The position numbers were made by a program, and so were the translations under genes. The notes below the pieces were generated by a model. That model made no database searches. It saw only the letters and a list, made by a program, of their open reading frames with translations, and was not told where the DNA came from. Shown here piece after piece: positions 1 to 6,992 of a stretch of 64,000 nucleotides of DNA; position 1 is the first letter of the stretch, and each line of letters begins with the position of its first letter. The DNA comes from Bacillota bacterium (GTDB lineage Bacteria; Bacillota; Ch66; Ch109). Location of the stretch: the NCBI GenBank assembly GCA_013178275.1, contig JABLWZ010000002.1, positions 62,001-126,000 of the forward strand. Direction: 5' to 3'.

Positions 1-105
1 AATATCTCCGGCTTGAAAGACGACTATATCATTTCTACATAAATCGTCTTCATCGATATTAAGCAGTTTTCCATTTTTAACAATCGTTACTGGATTCCCT
101 TTCAA
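1..105 (-). CDS. P-type ATPase actuator-domain-like protein, N-terminal fragment cut by window edge
   Basis: Reading leftward from a TTG at 105, with AAAGGTGAT eight bases upstream, 35 codons are open to the window edge. The peptide has a VTIVKNGK strand, a short acidic stretch and DIVVFQAGDI. That is the pattern of the actuator (A) domain of E1-E2 P-type ATPases, where a strand is followed by a GD-I-V...GD motif. No membrane helix precedes it, so the protein may begin directly with the A domain. It lies just downstream of a minus-strand fluoride riboswitch and is presumably induced by fluoride. The rest of the gene is outside the window, so the family call is tentative. Confidence 0.5.
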   Translation of the reverse strand, partial: MKGNPVTIVKNGKLLNIDEDDLCRNDIVVFQAGDI

Positions 106-149
106 ATCTAAATCACCTTTCGATTCGTAGTACCCGTTCGGCTACAAAC

Positions 150-240
150 GAAAACTCCTACCAAGTATAGTAAACTTGATAGGAGCTATTAGCCGTTCGG
201 CAGTAAGTGACCTTAATGGTCGGGCGAAGCCCCATTCGCT
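150..240 (-). promoter_or_regulatory. Fluoride riboswitch (crcB motif) with terminator
   Basis: On the minus strand the RNA begins with a GCGAAUGGGGCUUCGC hairpin. A variable arm follows, then GGCUAAUAGCUCCUAUC, which matches the fluoride aptamer (stem with AUGGGG loop, and the conserved CUAAUAGCUCCU 3' part). The AGCUCCUAUC segment also pairs with a downstream copy (fwd 154-185) to make an intrinsic terminator ending in U-rich sequence. Fluoride binding should favour read-through into the P-type-ATPase-like gene. A TATAAT box lies upstream (fwd 259-264). Confidence 0.88.
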
Positions 241-256
241 CTAGTTATTCTGGCAA

Positions 257-266
257 TTATTATACC
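257..266. repeat. Putative left attachment core (attL) of the integrated element
   Basis: The ten bases TTATTATACC occur here and again at 13727-13736, flanking the element that carries the integrase. The left copy overlaps the -10 region of the minus-strand fluoride-riboswitch transcript. Ten AT-rich bases are short for an att core, so this is a proposal only. Confidence 0.3.
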
Positions 267-323
267 CTAAAAACAAGAAAACTGAAAGCCCCGTAAAATC
301 AAGGGTTTTCTTATGCCCTGTTA

Positions 324-548
324 CTAACCTGATATTAGTTCAAAGTATTCACATTGCGCGGTGTTCCTGATAACTTCAATCGGTTTCATGTCCGGGTATT
401 GGTATATCGCGCAACTGCTTTTTCGGTAATCGTCGGAATAAGGCGTTCCACCATTCCGAAATAAACACGTTTTACATTGCTTGCAGTTCTCAATTGCGGT
501 ATTGTCGGTGAATTTCTCACCTTCATGCGCTTCAATCCATGTTTTCAT
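324..548 (-). CDS. Small cysteine-rich phage protein of unknown function
   Basis: A 74-residue protein whose start at 548 lies just after the stop of the upstream regulator gene (TAAAATG), with GGTGA as the binding site. It has four cysteines spaced CKQC and CLF in the first half, then C-AIYQ and C-EYF, which could bind a metal. I do not recognise the family. Its tight coupling to the XRE gene at 550-819 suggests one transcript in the minus direction, at the left end of the element. Confidence 0.6.
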   Translation of the reverse strand: MKTWIEAHEGEKFTDNTAIENCKQCKTCLFRNGGTPYSDDYRKSSCAIYQYPDMKPIEVIRNTAQCEYFELISG

Positions 549-549
549 T

Positions 550-819
550 TTAATCACCATGTTTAACCGCTTCCGTTTCGGGGGCGGTTTTTCTTATGTC
601 CGACAAGTCAAGGCTAATTTTTTGATTATCAGGCAAGATAAACGCTAATTCAGCGTCAAGAAACGCGGCAATCTTGATTAAGTCTTCTGCTGAAAAACTT
701 CCACGGTTGAATTTATTGGTCAAGGCTTGCGCTGACCCCAATTCTAAATATTCAGCTAATTCCTTATTCTTTTTTCCGCGCATTTGCAACATGGCTTTGA
801 TTTTGTTGGTGAGATTCAT
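550..819 (-). CDS. XRE-family helix-turn-helix regulator
   Basis: An 89-residue DNA-binding protein. The first 60 residues form an XRE/Cro-CI helix-turn-helix, with the recognition region around KELAEYLELGSAQALTNKFN. The C-terminal tail is short and polar, with no peptidase domain. It is transcribed away from the promoter at 921-949 and probably controls the short plus-strand transcript that carries the ribozyme-like motifs. It is a second regulator, separate from the CI/Cro pair at 2985-3898. Confidence 0.75.
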   Translation of the reverse strand: MNLTNKIKAMLQMRGKKNKELAEYLELGSAQALTNKFNRGSFSAEDLIKIAAFLDAELAFILPDNQKISLDLSDIRKTAPETEAVKHGD

Positions 820-920
820 AGTCTACCCCCTTTCAACCTTTATGTAGATTATAAATCAACATCATGTGTTTGTCAATCTTTTTGATGAAAAATAAAATCA
901 AAAAAGTTTATTTTCCCTAT

Positions 921-949
921 TGACAAGTAAATCAATAACGTTTATACTT
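921..949 (+). promoter_or_regulatory. Sigma-A promoter of the small plus-strand transcript
   Basis: TTGACA (921-926) and TATACT (944-949) are separated by 17 bases. Several ATCAA and TTGAT half-sites lie around it (845-970), plausible operators for the divergent XRE regulator. Confidence 0.65.
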
Positions 950-998
950 AAATCATCAAAGGTTGATACTACACCAAATACGAAAGGGGTAAATTAAT

Positions 999-1184
999 AT
1001 GAAATTCAATTTTACTGAATGGGGCAAAATCAAACACGCGCTTGAAGTCGCACAGCGTGAGTACATCAAAGAGATGGAAGATAGCAAAGTCAGTGAAGAC
1101 CCAACATCAATGTATCAGATTTTCAAGCGTCAAGCCGCCGAAATGCAAGTCTACATTGATAGAATTGCTAACGCTGAAATTTAA
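999..1184 (+). CDS. Small hypothetical phage protein
   Basis: A 61-residue, mostly helical, charged protein preceded by GAAAGGGG and driven by the promoter at 921-949. Its stop codon abuts the first ribozyme-like motif. I do not recognise a family. The good promoter and ribosome binding site support a real gene. Confidence 0.6.
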   Translation: MKFNFTEWGKIKHALEVAQREYIKEMEDSKVSEDPTSMYQIFKRQAAEMQVYIDRIANAEI

Positions 1185-1243
1185 CCCGCCTGATGATGAC
1201 TTGTTGGTTACAAGTCGAAACCGCCTTATTTGGCGGTCGCGGG
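1185..1243 (+). ncRNA. Hammerhead-ribozyme-like motif, copy A (type I)
   Basis: The parts of a hammerhead occur in order. Stem I is CCCGC (1185-1189) with GCGGG (1239-1243). The core is CTGATGA (1190-1196). Stem II is GACTTG/CAAGTC (1198-1203 and 1211-1216), followed by GAAA (1217-1220). Stem III is CCGCC/GGCGG (1221-1225 and 1232-1236), then UC, with predicted cleavage after 1238. The one departure from consensus is an extra U (1197) between the core and stem II. The open helix is stem I, so it is type I. Confidence 0.6.
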
Positions 1244-1310
1244 AAACCCGTCGGCACAGGGGGAAAGATGCCGCCCCTTTTATATAGATTGTTCATTGAA
1301 AATCAAATAT

Positions 1311-1367
1311 CCCGCCTGACAATGACCGCCCGGTTAGCGGTCGAAACCTTGGAAATGTGGTCGCGGG
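1311..1367 (+). ncRNA. Hammerhead-ribozyme-like motif, copy B (possibly impaired)
   Basis: A second copy of the same layout. Stem I is CCCGC/GCGGG (1311-1315 and 1363-1367). Stem II has changed compensatorily to GACCGC/GCGGUC (1324-1329 and 1337-1342) around a loop that also ends GGUUA, followed by GAAA and a weak stem III. The core reads CUGACAA instead of CUGANGA, changing the general-acid G8 to A. The site UC ends at 1362, 124 bases after that of copy A. Confidence 0.5.
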
Positions 1368-1403
1368 AAACCGTAAATCAAAATTCAAAGGAGATTGAAA
1401 ACT

Positions 1404-1685
1404 ATGAAAACTACCATTGAAAACCGTTACGCTCACATTGACCCAAACGCCATTCATTTGATGAAAGCCACGATAAATAATGACGGAAATCCTTGTTTGA
1501 TGGTTTTCCACGGGAACGGCAAACGGCATGAATTCCCGCTTGTGGAAGGATGGCAAATATACATTGCGAATGAGTTTTTACGGTCGCTGAACACGGGCTA
1601 TTACATCAGCTTTGAAAACATTGTAGATTATGCCAAACTGGTAAGGATGTGCATGAAGCGTTTAGAAGGACGGAAAACGGTTTGA
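1404..1685 (+). CDS. Hypothetical phage protein
   Basis: A 93-residue protein. The ATG at 1404 is chosen over the TTG at 1395 because AAAGGAG (1387-1393) is then ten bases away. The middle has beta-like sequence (PCLMVFHGNGKRHEFP) and the rest looks helical. No family is recognised. It lies directly downstream of the tandem ribozyme-like motifs, so self-cleavage would define the 5' end of its message. Confidence 0.6.
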   Translation: MKTTIENRYAHIDPNAIHLMKATINNDGNPCLMVFHGNGKRHEFPLVEGWQIYIANEFLRSLNTGYYISFENIVDYAKLVRMCMKRLEGRKTV

Positions 1686-1697
1686 ATATTAACTTTC

Positions 1698-1733
1698 AAA
1701 AGCGGAACGGCGTGAAGCTGAACCGCTTTTTTT
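1698..1733 (+). terminator. Intrinsic terminator
   Basis: AAAAGCGG (1698-1705) pairs with CCGCTTTT (1723-1730), followed by more T residues. It ends the short plus-strand transcript. Confidence 0.75.
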
Positions 1734-1741
1734 CTTTAGCA

Positions 1742-1774
1742 TGAAAAAACAGGCGGGGATTAAGTTCCCCGCCT
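1742..1774 (-). terminator. Intrinsic terminator of the integrase gene
   Basis: AGGCGGGG and its complement around 1751-1774 form a strong hairpin. On the minus strand it is followed by UGUUUUUU, just past the integrase stop. Confidence 0.8.
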
Positions 1775-1785
1775 TTGTGCGTTCA

Positions 1786-2802
1786 TCAGTTAGTTATCAT
1801 TTCAATCGCTTCTTTTAGTTCTTCAAGCGTTTTATGAGTATAAACTTTTTCGCCCGTATTTCCTGACGAATGCCCCATCAAGCGGTCAATACATACCTTG
1901 TTTGCGCCTACGCTGTCAAGCCGTGTTCTGAATGTATGGCGGCATTCATGAACCGTGTGCTTTGCGTTAATTTTTTTCATTATGTCGTTCCAAAATATGT
2001 AATACTGGCTTGTGCTGACCCGTTTCCCGTTATGAGTGAACAAGTATTCCCCGCCCTCGTCATAACGGCGTTTGACCATATCAAAAATCTTTGAATGAAT
2101 AGGAACAATGCGCCCTTTGCCTGATTTTGTTTTCACGCCGCCTTTCATCGTCCCGGCTTCAATATCCACGTCCTCACGCTTCATTCCCAACAGTTCAGAA
2201 ATTCGCCATCCTGAATAAAGGAAAACCAACGCAGAATCTACCCACGGTTCGCCGCTGATATTCCAAAGGGCGTTTACTTCATCATCGGTGAACGGCTTCT
2301 TACTTGTTTCAGGTATTGGTTCGGCGGTCGTTAGTTGTGAGTAATTCCGAACAATGATATCAAGCCCAATAGCGTATTTATCCAAATGATTAAACAGGTT
2401 CTTAATCGCCCATTGGGTAGAATATGAACGCCCGCAGTTATCAATGCAGTCTTGCATATGAAAAGCACGAATGTCCTTATATTTCATCTTGTAAATACTG
2501 GAACAATGCTTATATGCTGATTTCAGTGAAGCTAAATTCGATTTTCCGAGTTTCCCCGCTCCGTTGTTTAGCCACTTGTTATAGAGTTCTTCAAAAGTAA
2601 TCTTGTTCGCGTCCACATCATAAGGTGAACGATTGTATTCGGCAAGGGCAATTAACCCATCTTCCCTTGTTGGGAAGTATCCAATTGTTAAATAAATAGG
2701 GTAACCCCTATCATCCCATCCTTTAGTTTTTCTAACCACAAAGGGATTGCGCCGATTGCCTGACAGCTTGGCAACAGTCCCATAGCCGTTAGGGTGTTTC
2801 AT
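1786..2802 (-). CDS. int: Tyrosine recombinase / phage integrase
   Basis: A 338-residue site-specific tyrosine recombinase that would integrate and excise the element. The catalytic residues are in place: R200 in SGWRISELLG, H285-x-x-R288 in HECRHTFRTRL, H311 in the MGHSS box and the nucleophile Y321 in EKVYTHKT. The N-terminus (HPNGYGTVAKLSGNRR) is the AP2-like arm-binding domain typical of Firmicutes phage and Tn916-type integrases. Minus-strand orientation beside the repressor is the usual lysogeny-module layout. Length is normal for the family. Confidence 0.93.
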   Translation of the reverse strand: MKHPNGYGTVAKLSGNRRNPFVVRKTKGWDDRGYPIYLTIGYFPTREDGLIALAEYNRSPYDVDANKITFEELYNKWLNNGAGKLGKSNLASLKSAYKHCSSIYKMKYKDIRAFHMQDCIDNCGRSYSTQWAIKNLFNHLDKYAIGLDIIVRNYSQLTTAEPIPETSKKPFTDDEVNALWNISGEPWVDSALVFLYSGWRISELLGMKREDVDIEAGTMKGGVKTKSGKGRIVPIHSKIFDMVKRRYDEGGEYLFTHNGKRVSTSQYYIFWNDIMKKINAKHTVHECRHTFRTRLDSVGANKVCIDRLMGHSSGNTGEKVYTHKTLEELKEAIEMITN

Positions 2803-2827
2803 AATTTTACCATTCCTTTCATTGGGA

Positions 2828-2952
2828 TTGAATTTCCCCGCGCGGAATGGTATAATAAAGGGTAACCATTCGGCTTGGGGTTGGTAGCTTCTTGCTTGGG
2901 TGGTTAAGGTTCGGAATCTCCTTCGGTTGCCGCCGTGGGAGATTCTTTTTTT
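2828..2952 (+). ncRNA. Putative small RNA with its own promoter and terminator
   Basis: TTGAAT (2828-2833), 17 bases, then TATAAT (2851-2856) form a good plus-strand promoter between the minus-strand int and CI genes. About 80 bases later a hairpin (GAATCTCC 2914-2921 with GGAGATTC 2938-2945) is followed by seven T residues. No start codon with a binding site lies between. The RNA would be about 90 nt and is not antisense to either gene's coding part. Confidence 0.5.
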
Positions 2953-2957
2953 ATACC

Positions 2958-2996
2958 GTTCTCTGTTTGCCGACAGAGGACGGCTTATTTTTTAGC
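2958..2996 (+). terminator. Second plus-strand terminator
   Basis: CCGTTCTCTGTTTGCCGACAGAGGACGG forms a hairpin followed by CTTATTTTTT. It overlaps the 3' end of the minus-strand repressor gene and would stop plus-strand read-through. Confidence 0.55.
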
Positions 2997-3533
2997 CTTT
3001 GTTTCCAATAACTTCTTGTAAAATCGCGCTTCAATTACTTCCTTTGTCAATCTTTGGAGTTCTTCAAATTCCGCGTTAGTGAATGTTACAGTTTTACCCT
3101 TATGAGTGAGAACAAACGACGCTTCTTCCAGTTCAACAGTTTCAGCGTTTTCAAATTCGTCTTTGAACGCTTGGGGTATTTGGTCAGCTACTTCTTGCAT
3201 TGGTACGGTAGAAAATCCGCTTTCTTCCTCAACCGCGTAATCAAGTGATTCTAAAAACAACACAAAGTTTTCATGCCGCTTTACCTGTTCTCCTATTTCA
3301 GGCGATTTTGCGTCCCAATATGCCGCCCCCATCAGTTCATAGGGGGTAACGCCGAAAACATTTGAAATCTGTTCAATTACGTTTATCGGGGCTTGGATAA
3401 GCCCTTTTTCATATTTCCGAATGGAACTTTCTGTTTTCCCGATAAGTGAAGCTAATTCGCTCTGTGTGATTTTCGCCTTCTTCCTATAGGCTTTGATAGA
3501 TTGTCCAATTGAAGTTAAGTTTTCACTTTTCAC
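2985..3533 (-). CDS. CI-like XRE repressor
   Basis: A 182-residue regulator. Residues 8-65 form an XRE helix-turn-helix (ITQSELASLIGKTESSIRKYE). The acidic C-terminal half carries no S24 peptidase motif, so it may not be RecA-cleaved. AAGGAGGTG precedes the ATG. Divergent from the Cro-like gene at 3674, it is the likely master repressor of the element, acting on the AACGACATT repeats in the shared control region. Confidence 0.8.
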   Translation of the reverse strand: MKSENLTSIGQSIKAYRKKAKITQSELASLIGKTESSIRKYEKGLIQAPINVIEQISNVFGVTPYELMGAAYWDAKSPEIGEQVKRHENFVLFLESLDYAVEEESGFSTVPMQEVADQIPQAFKDEFENAETVELEEASFVLTHKGKTVTFTNAEFEELQRLTKEVIEARFYKKLLETKAKK

Positions 3534-3568
3534 AAGTTCACCTCCTTGTTACTAACGAGTATATCAAA

Positions 3569-3646
3569 AACGACATTGTGCGTCAAGGTATTTTTTAAAA
3601 TCGCTTGACAAACGACATTATAAAGCTATATAATTAAAACGACATT
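3569..3646. promoter_or_regulatory. CI/Cro control region with three AACGACATT operators and an early promoter
   Basis: AACGACATT occurs three times in the same orientation: 3569-3577, 3611-3619 and 3638-3646. A plus-strand promoter is TTGACA (3605-3610), 18 bases, TATAAT (3629-3634). One operator sits in the spacer and one just after the -10 box, positions suited to repression of the early operon. Confidence 0.65.
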
Positions 3647-3673
3647 TATAATGACGGAAAGGAGCGTTGAAAA

Positions 3674-3898
3674 ATGAAAATCGACAATCATAAACTTGAT
3701 TTAGTTATGGCTGAAAAGTGCCTGACTTCTGAACAGTTGTCAAAAGTAACGGGTGTTTCGCAAGTATCTATTGCGCGTTTCCGGCGCGGCACACAAAAAC
3801 CGCGTCCCGCTACAATAGGCAAGATTGCGAAAGCTCTGAACGTTCCTGTTCAGGAAATCATTGAAACCAGTGCGGCAACACTGGAAGAACAGAAGTAA
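3674..3898 (+). CDS. Cro-like XRE regulator
   Basis: A 74-residue protein that is almost entirely an XRE helix-turn-helix (LTSEQLSKVTGVSQVSIARF, then PATIGKIAKALNVPVQEI). It is preceded by GAAAGGAG and is the first gene after the operator-bearing promoter. Size and place match a Cro-type repressor that opens the early operon. Confidence 0.8.
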   Translation: MKIDNHKLDLVMAEKCLTSEQLSKVTGVSQVSIARFRRGTQKPRPATIGKIAKALNVPVQEIIETSAATLEEQK

Positions 3899-3946
3899 AG
3901 GGGATTCCGAACCTATGAACACTAATTCTTTGAGGGGGGGGTAACG

Positions 3947-5881
3947 GTGAGCGATTGGGAAAAAACGGGCTTATTTACTGCTTTCCTGCAAATGAAATCA
4001 GGCAATGAAAAAGCCCCTTTGGGGCAATACACAAAAAGCAATGAAAATCATTGCAGGCTTGAACAGGTGCAAAAACTACCACGCTACATGGGGATTCTTG
4101 CGCCTGATACCGTTTTGCTTGACGCTGACAGCGAACCCCATTCCGATAACCTTTTGAAGCTGATACAAGACGAAAATTTATCCTGTTTGCTTACAAAACG
4201 TAACGGCGGCAGAGGTAACCATGCTTTATTTCTTGACAGCGAAGGGCTTATAAAACATGGCGGTACAGGCTTGATGTTGGCTTGTGGAATTGTTGTTGAT
4301 GCTAAATTGGGGCGTAAAAACGGCTTAGAATGCCTGAAATGGGATGGCGTAGAGCGTGAAATTATTCACGATGTTGCCCCATATCAGCAGATACCCAAAT
4401 ATTTAACCCCTATTCCTGCACGAGTTGACTTTACAAGCCTTGACGAAGGGGACGGGCGCAATCAAGCGTTATTCAATTATATTCTGACTTTACAGGCGGC
4501 AGGGTTTGAAATTGAGGAAGCCCGGACGTGTATTCGCCTTATAAATCGGTATGTTCTGAAAAAGCCGCTTCCTGATAGTGAACTTGATGTGATATTGCGC
4601 GACGCCGCTTTCAAAAAGCCCGTATTTTTCAAGGGGTCAACGTTCCTGTTTGATAAATTTGCGATATACCTGAAAAACACTCACCATATCAAGAAGATTA
4701 ACGGGCAATTGTATTTTTACAAGGACGGCGGTTATATCCACGACAACGACGGTATTGAAAAGCTGATGATAGACGAAATTTCAAGCCTGACCGACGCAAA
4801 GCGAAAGGAAGTTTTGAAATATCTGTCTATCGTTTGTGAACCCGTCAATGAATCAGGCGTAAATTTGATAGCCTTCCGCAACGGCATTTTAGATATTGAC
4901 ACCGACACAATATCCCCGTGTTCCCCTGATGTGGTCATTACAAATCGTATCAACTGGGACTATAACCCTAATGCTTACGATGAATTGATGGATAAAACAC
5001 TTAACAAGATGTGTTGCGGGGATATGGAAATTCGGATGTTGCTTGAAGAAATGGTTGGCGCGTGTTTTTACCGCTCTGATACCGTAGGAAGCGGAAAAGC
5101 GTTCGTTCTGACGGGCGAAAAAGCTAATGGTAAATCAACATTTCTTGAAGTTCTAAAAACTCTATTAGGAAGCGACAACGTTTCTAATCTTGACTTGAAA
5201 GAAATTGATGAACGCTTTAATACCGCCATGCTGTTTGGCAAACTGGCGAATATAGGCGATGACATTTCAGACAATTATAAGGCTGAAACGTCAGTTTTCA
5301 AAAAAATTGTAACAGGAAACGCCATTAAAGCCGAATACAAGGGCTTGAAGCCTTTTGATTTCAAGCCTTATGTGAAGCTGATTTTCAGCGCGAATGTTTT
5401 ACCGCGAATAAAAGATTCAACAGGCGCAATATCGCGTCGATTACAAATCATTCCGTTCAACGCTATATTCAGCGAAACGGATGAAGACTATGACCCTCAA
5501 ATCATTTGGAAATTGCAAAAACAACCAGCAATTGAATATTTAATCCGCTTAGGTGTTGAAGGTTTGAAGCGTGTTTTAAAGAATCAGCGGTTTACAGAAA
5601 GCGAAAAAGTCAACGAAGCCAAAGATGATTATAACCGGGAAAACAATCCCGTTTTAACGTTTGTTGATGAAATTGGCGTTGATAACATCGACAATGAGCC
5701 GACAGCCGACGTTTTAAGGCGATTCAACGTCTTTTGCGCTGACAATGGATTTCGGCAAATATCTATAACGAAGCTAACGCGGGAACTGAAAAAAGCCGGG
5801 TTTGAAACAGAAACAAAGACCCCGCCCAAGCGGAAATCTTTCAAAATTTATGTATATAAAGGAGAGAAACTTACACTTTGA
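3947..5881 (+). CDS. Phage/satellite primase-helicase (P4/D5 type)
   Basis: A 644-residue replication protein starting at GTG 3947 after a run of G. The N-terminal 220 residues resemble the primase-polymerase part (LLDADSEP, TKRNGGRGNH). A D5-type linker follows, then a superfamily 3 helicase with Walker A GEKANGKST (about residue 388), Walker B-like NIGDDI (about 435) and a sensor-like IFSANVLPRIKDS with an arginine pair. This is the usual replication initiator of PICI-type satellites and P4-like elements. The AT-rich repeat region directly downstream is its likely origin. Confidence 0.85.
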   Translation: MSDWEKTGLFTAFLQMKSGNEKAPLGQYTKSNENHCRLEQVQKLPRYMGILAPDTVLLDADSEPHSDNLLKLIQDENLSCLLTKRNGGRGNHALFLDSEGLIKHGGTGLMLACGIVVDAKLGRKNGLECLKWDGVEREIIHDVAPYQQIPKYLTPIPARVDFTSLDEGDGRNQALFNYILTLQAAGFEIEEARTCIRLINRYVLKKPLPDSELDVILRDAAFKKPVFFKGSTFLFDKFAIYLKNTHHIKKINGQLYFYKDGGYIHDNDGIEKLMIDEISSLTDAKRKEVLKYLSIVCEPVNESGVNLIAFRNGILDIDTDTISPCSPDVVITNRINWDYNPNAYDELMDKTLNKMCCGDMEIRMLLEEMVGACFYRSDTVGSGKAFVLTGEKANGKSTFLEVLKTLLGSDNVSNLDLKEIDERFNTAMLFGKLANIGDDISDNYKAETSVFKKIVTGNAIKAEYKGLKPFDFKPYVKLIFSANVLPRIKDSTGAISRRLQIIPFNAIFSETDEDYDPQIIWKLQKQPAIEYLIRLGVEGLKRVLKNQRFTESEKVNEAKDDYNRENNPVLTFVDEIGVDNIDNEPTADVLRRFNVFCADNGFRQISITKLTRELKKAGFETETKTPPKRKSFKIYVYKGEKLTL

Positions 5882-6325
5882 AGCGAAAACTTACGGTTCA
5901 TTACAGTTCAATTTACACTTTTAAATTAGTATTTTCAAGGGGTTTACGCTTCTTACACTTTGTTTCAACTTCTTTATATATAAGTACTCTACTAATAGAG
6001 TATGTATAAAAAAATATATAAATAGAAAAAGGGGGGTCAAAATGTAAAACCGTATGAAAGTGTAAGTTAAATGTCGGCGGTATGTGGTTGAAATGATAAG
6101 TTTAGGGACACGGTTACACGCGCGCGAGAAAATATATCCTAACATTTTACCGTCCTAAAAAGGGGGTATGGAGTTAAAATGCTAACTAATGCTAAGGTTT
6201 TGGTTAATATTACGCTTTAGCCTTCTAAACGGGGTTCAATGTTTGGAAAATGGCGGCTTTTAGTGACATGTTAGTAACACAACCTATAAGAAAATCAAGC
6301 ATTTTCGGGATTTTTGATTTATTAG
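5870..6325. other. Origin-like AT-rich region with short repeats
   Basis: No gene is visible in the 440 bases after the primase-helicase stop. CTTACACTTTG occurs at 5870-5880 and 5952-5962, a variant TTTACACTTTT at 5912-5922, and an inverted relative AAAGTGTAAGTT at 6057-6068. Between them is a very AT-rich tract (5965-6030). Repeats plus an AT-rich tract beside a primase-helicase gene is the usual layout of satellite origins. Function is inferred. Confidence 0.45.
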
Positions 6326-6346
6326 ATGATGAAAGAAGTGAAATTT

Positions 6347-6595
6347 ATGAACAACGAACGAGATTCAACACTCGCTGAATATTTGAAAGTGGCGCGTGAA
6401 TTAGGTGTAGAAGACGAAGCGGTTGAAGCTGTAAGCCGTGGACGCGACTATACCCCAACAAAGCCTAATTGGATGACCGATGAGAAATTTATGTTACTTT
6501 TGCAAAAGTTTCAGCTTGCGCGAATGAAATATGAAGACGCGTTTCGCGCTGAATTTGAAAAGGCGTATCCATTTTTGAAAAAACGAAAGGAATGA
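6347..6595 (+). CDS. Hypothetical phage protein
   Basis: An 82-residue helical protein with acidic and basic patches and no recognised family. The ATG at 6347, preceded by AGAAGTGAAA, is preferred over 6326, which has no binding site. It overlaps the next gene's upstream ATGA and probably shares its transcript. Confidence 0.55.
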   Translation: MNNERDSTLAEYLKVARELGVEDEAVEAVSRGRDYTPTKPNWMTDEKFMLLLQKFQLARMKYEDAFRAEFEKAYPFLKKRKE

Positions 6596-6600
6596 ACATC

Positions 6601-6912
6601 ATGATTAAATTCGATGAACTGATTAAAAAGGCTGATGAAGTCTATTTCAAGGGCATTCAAACGCAGGAAGACGGTAAACACTACATAGACCCGCGAACAG
6701 AACGCGGCGAAGATGGACGGTTTATCGTCAAGCCTTTTTGTTTCCTAAATGGTCATTATTGGTATGTTTGCCCGAATTGTGACCGCATTCATCCTACAAA
6801 CAATATTGGAACGATTGTTACGGGGTGTTGTGACGGGGATAATCAGCGTGTCAAGGTAAGGAACGGCATTCTTCAAGCTGTACAATATGCGCCGATTTAC
6901 CTTGACGCATAA
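6601..6912 (+). CDS. Zinc-ribbon-like hypothetical phage protein
   Basis: A 103-residue protein. The ATG at 6601 has AAAGGA nine bases upstream, while that at 6592 is too close. The centre contains VCPNCDRIHP followed by GCCDG, a two-pair cysteine arrangement typical of a small zinc ribbon. The family is not recognised. It precedes the sigma-like gene in the early or middle part of the element. Confidence 0.55.
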   Translation: MIKFDELIKKADEVYFKGIQTQEDGKHYIDPRTERGEDGRFIVKPFCFLNGHYWYVCPNCDRIHPTNNIGTIVTGCCDGDNQRVKVRNGILQAVQYAPIYLDA

Positions 6913-6920
6913 AACAAAAG

Positions 6921-6990
6921 CCGCCCCCTCTATGAGTGGGACAGCCCTTGAATTCAACAATTCAATTTTATCATAGAGGGGGCATTTTTC
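6921..6990 (+). promoter_or_regulatory. Leader hairpin masking the Shine-Dalgarno of the sigma-like gene
   Basis: CCCCCTCTATGA (from 6923) pairs perfectly with TCATAGAGGGGG (about 6970-6982). The 3' arm, GAGGGGG, is the ribosome binding site for the ATG at 6993. The hairpin therefore either sequesters translation or, with the few T residues after it, works as a weak terminator. Confidence 0.55.
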
Positions 6991-6992
6991 CA

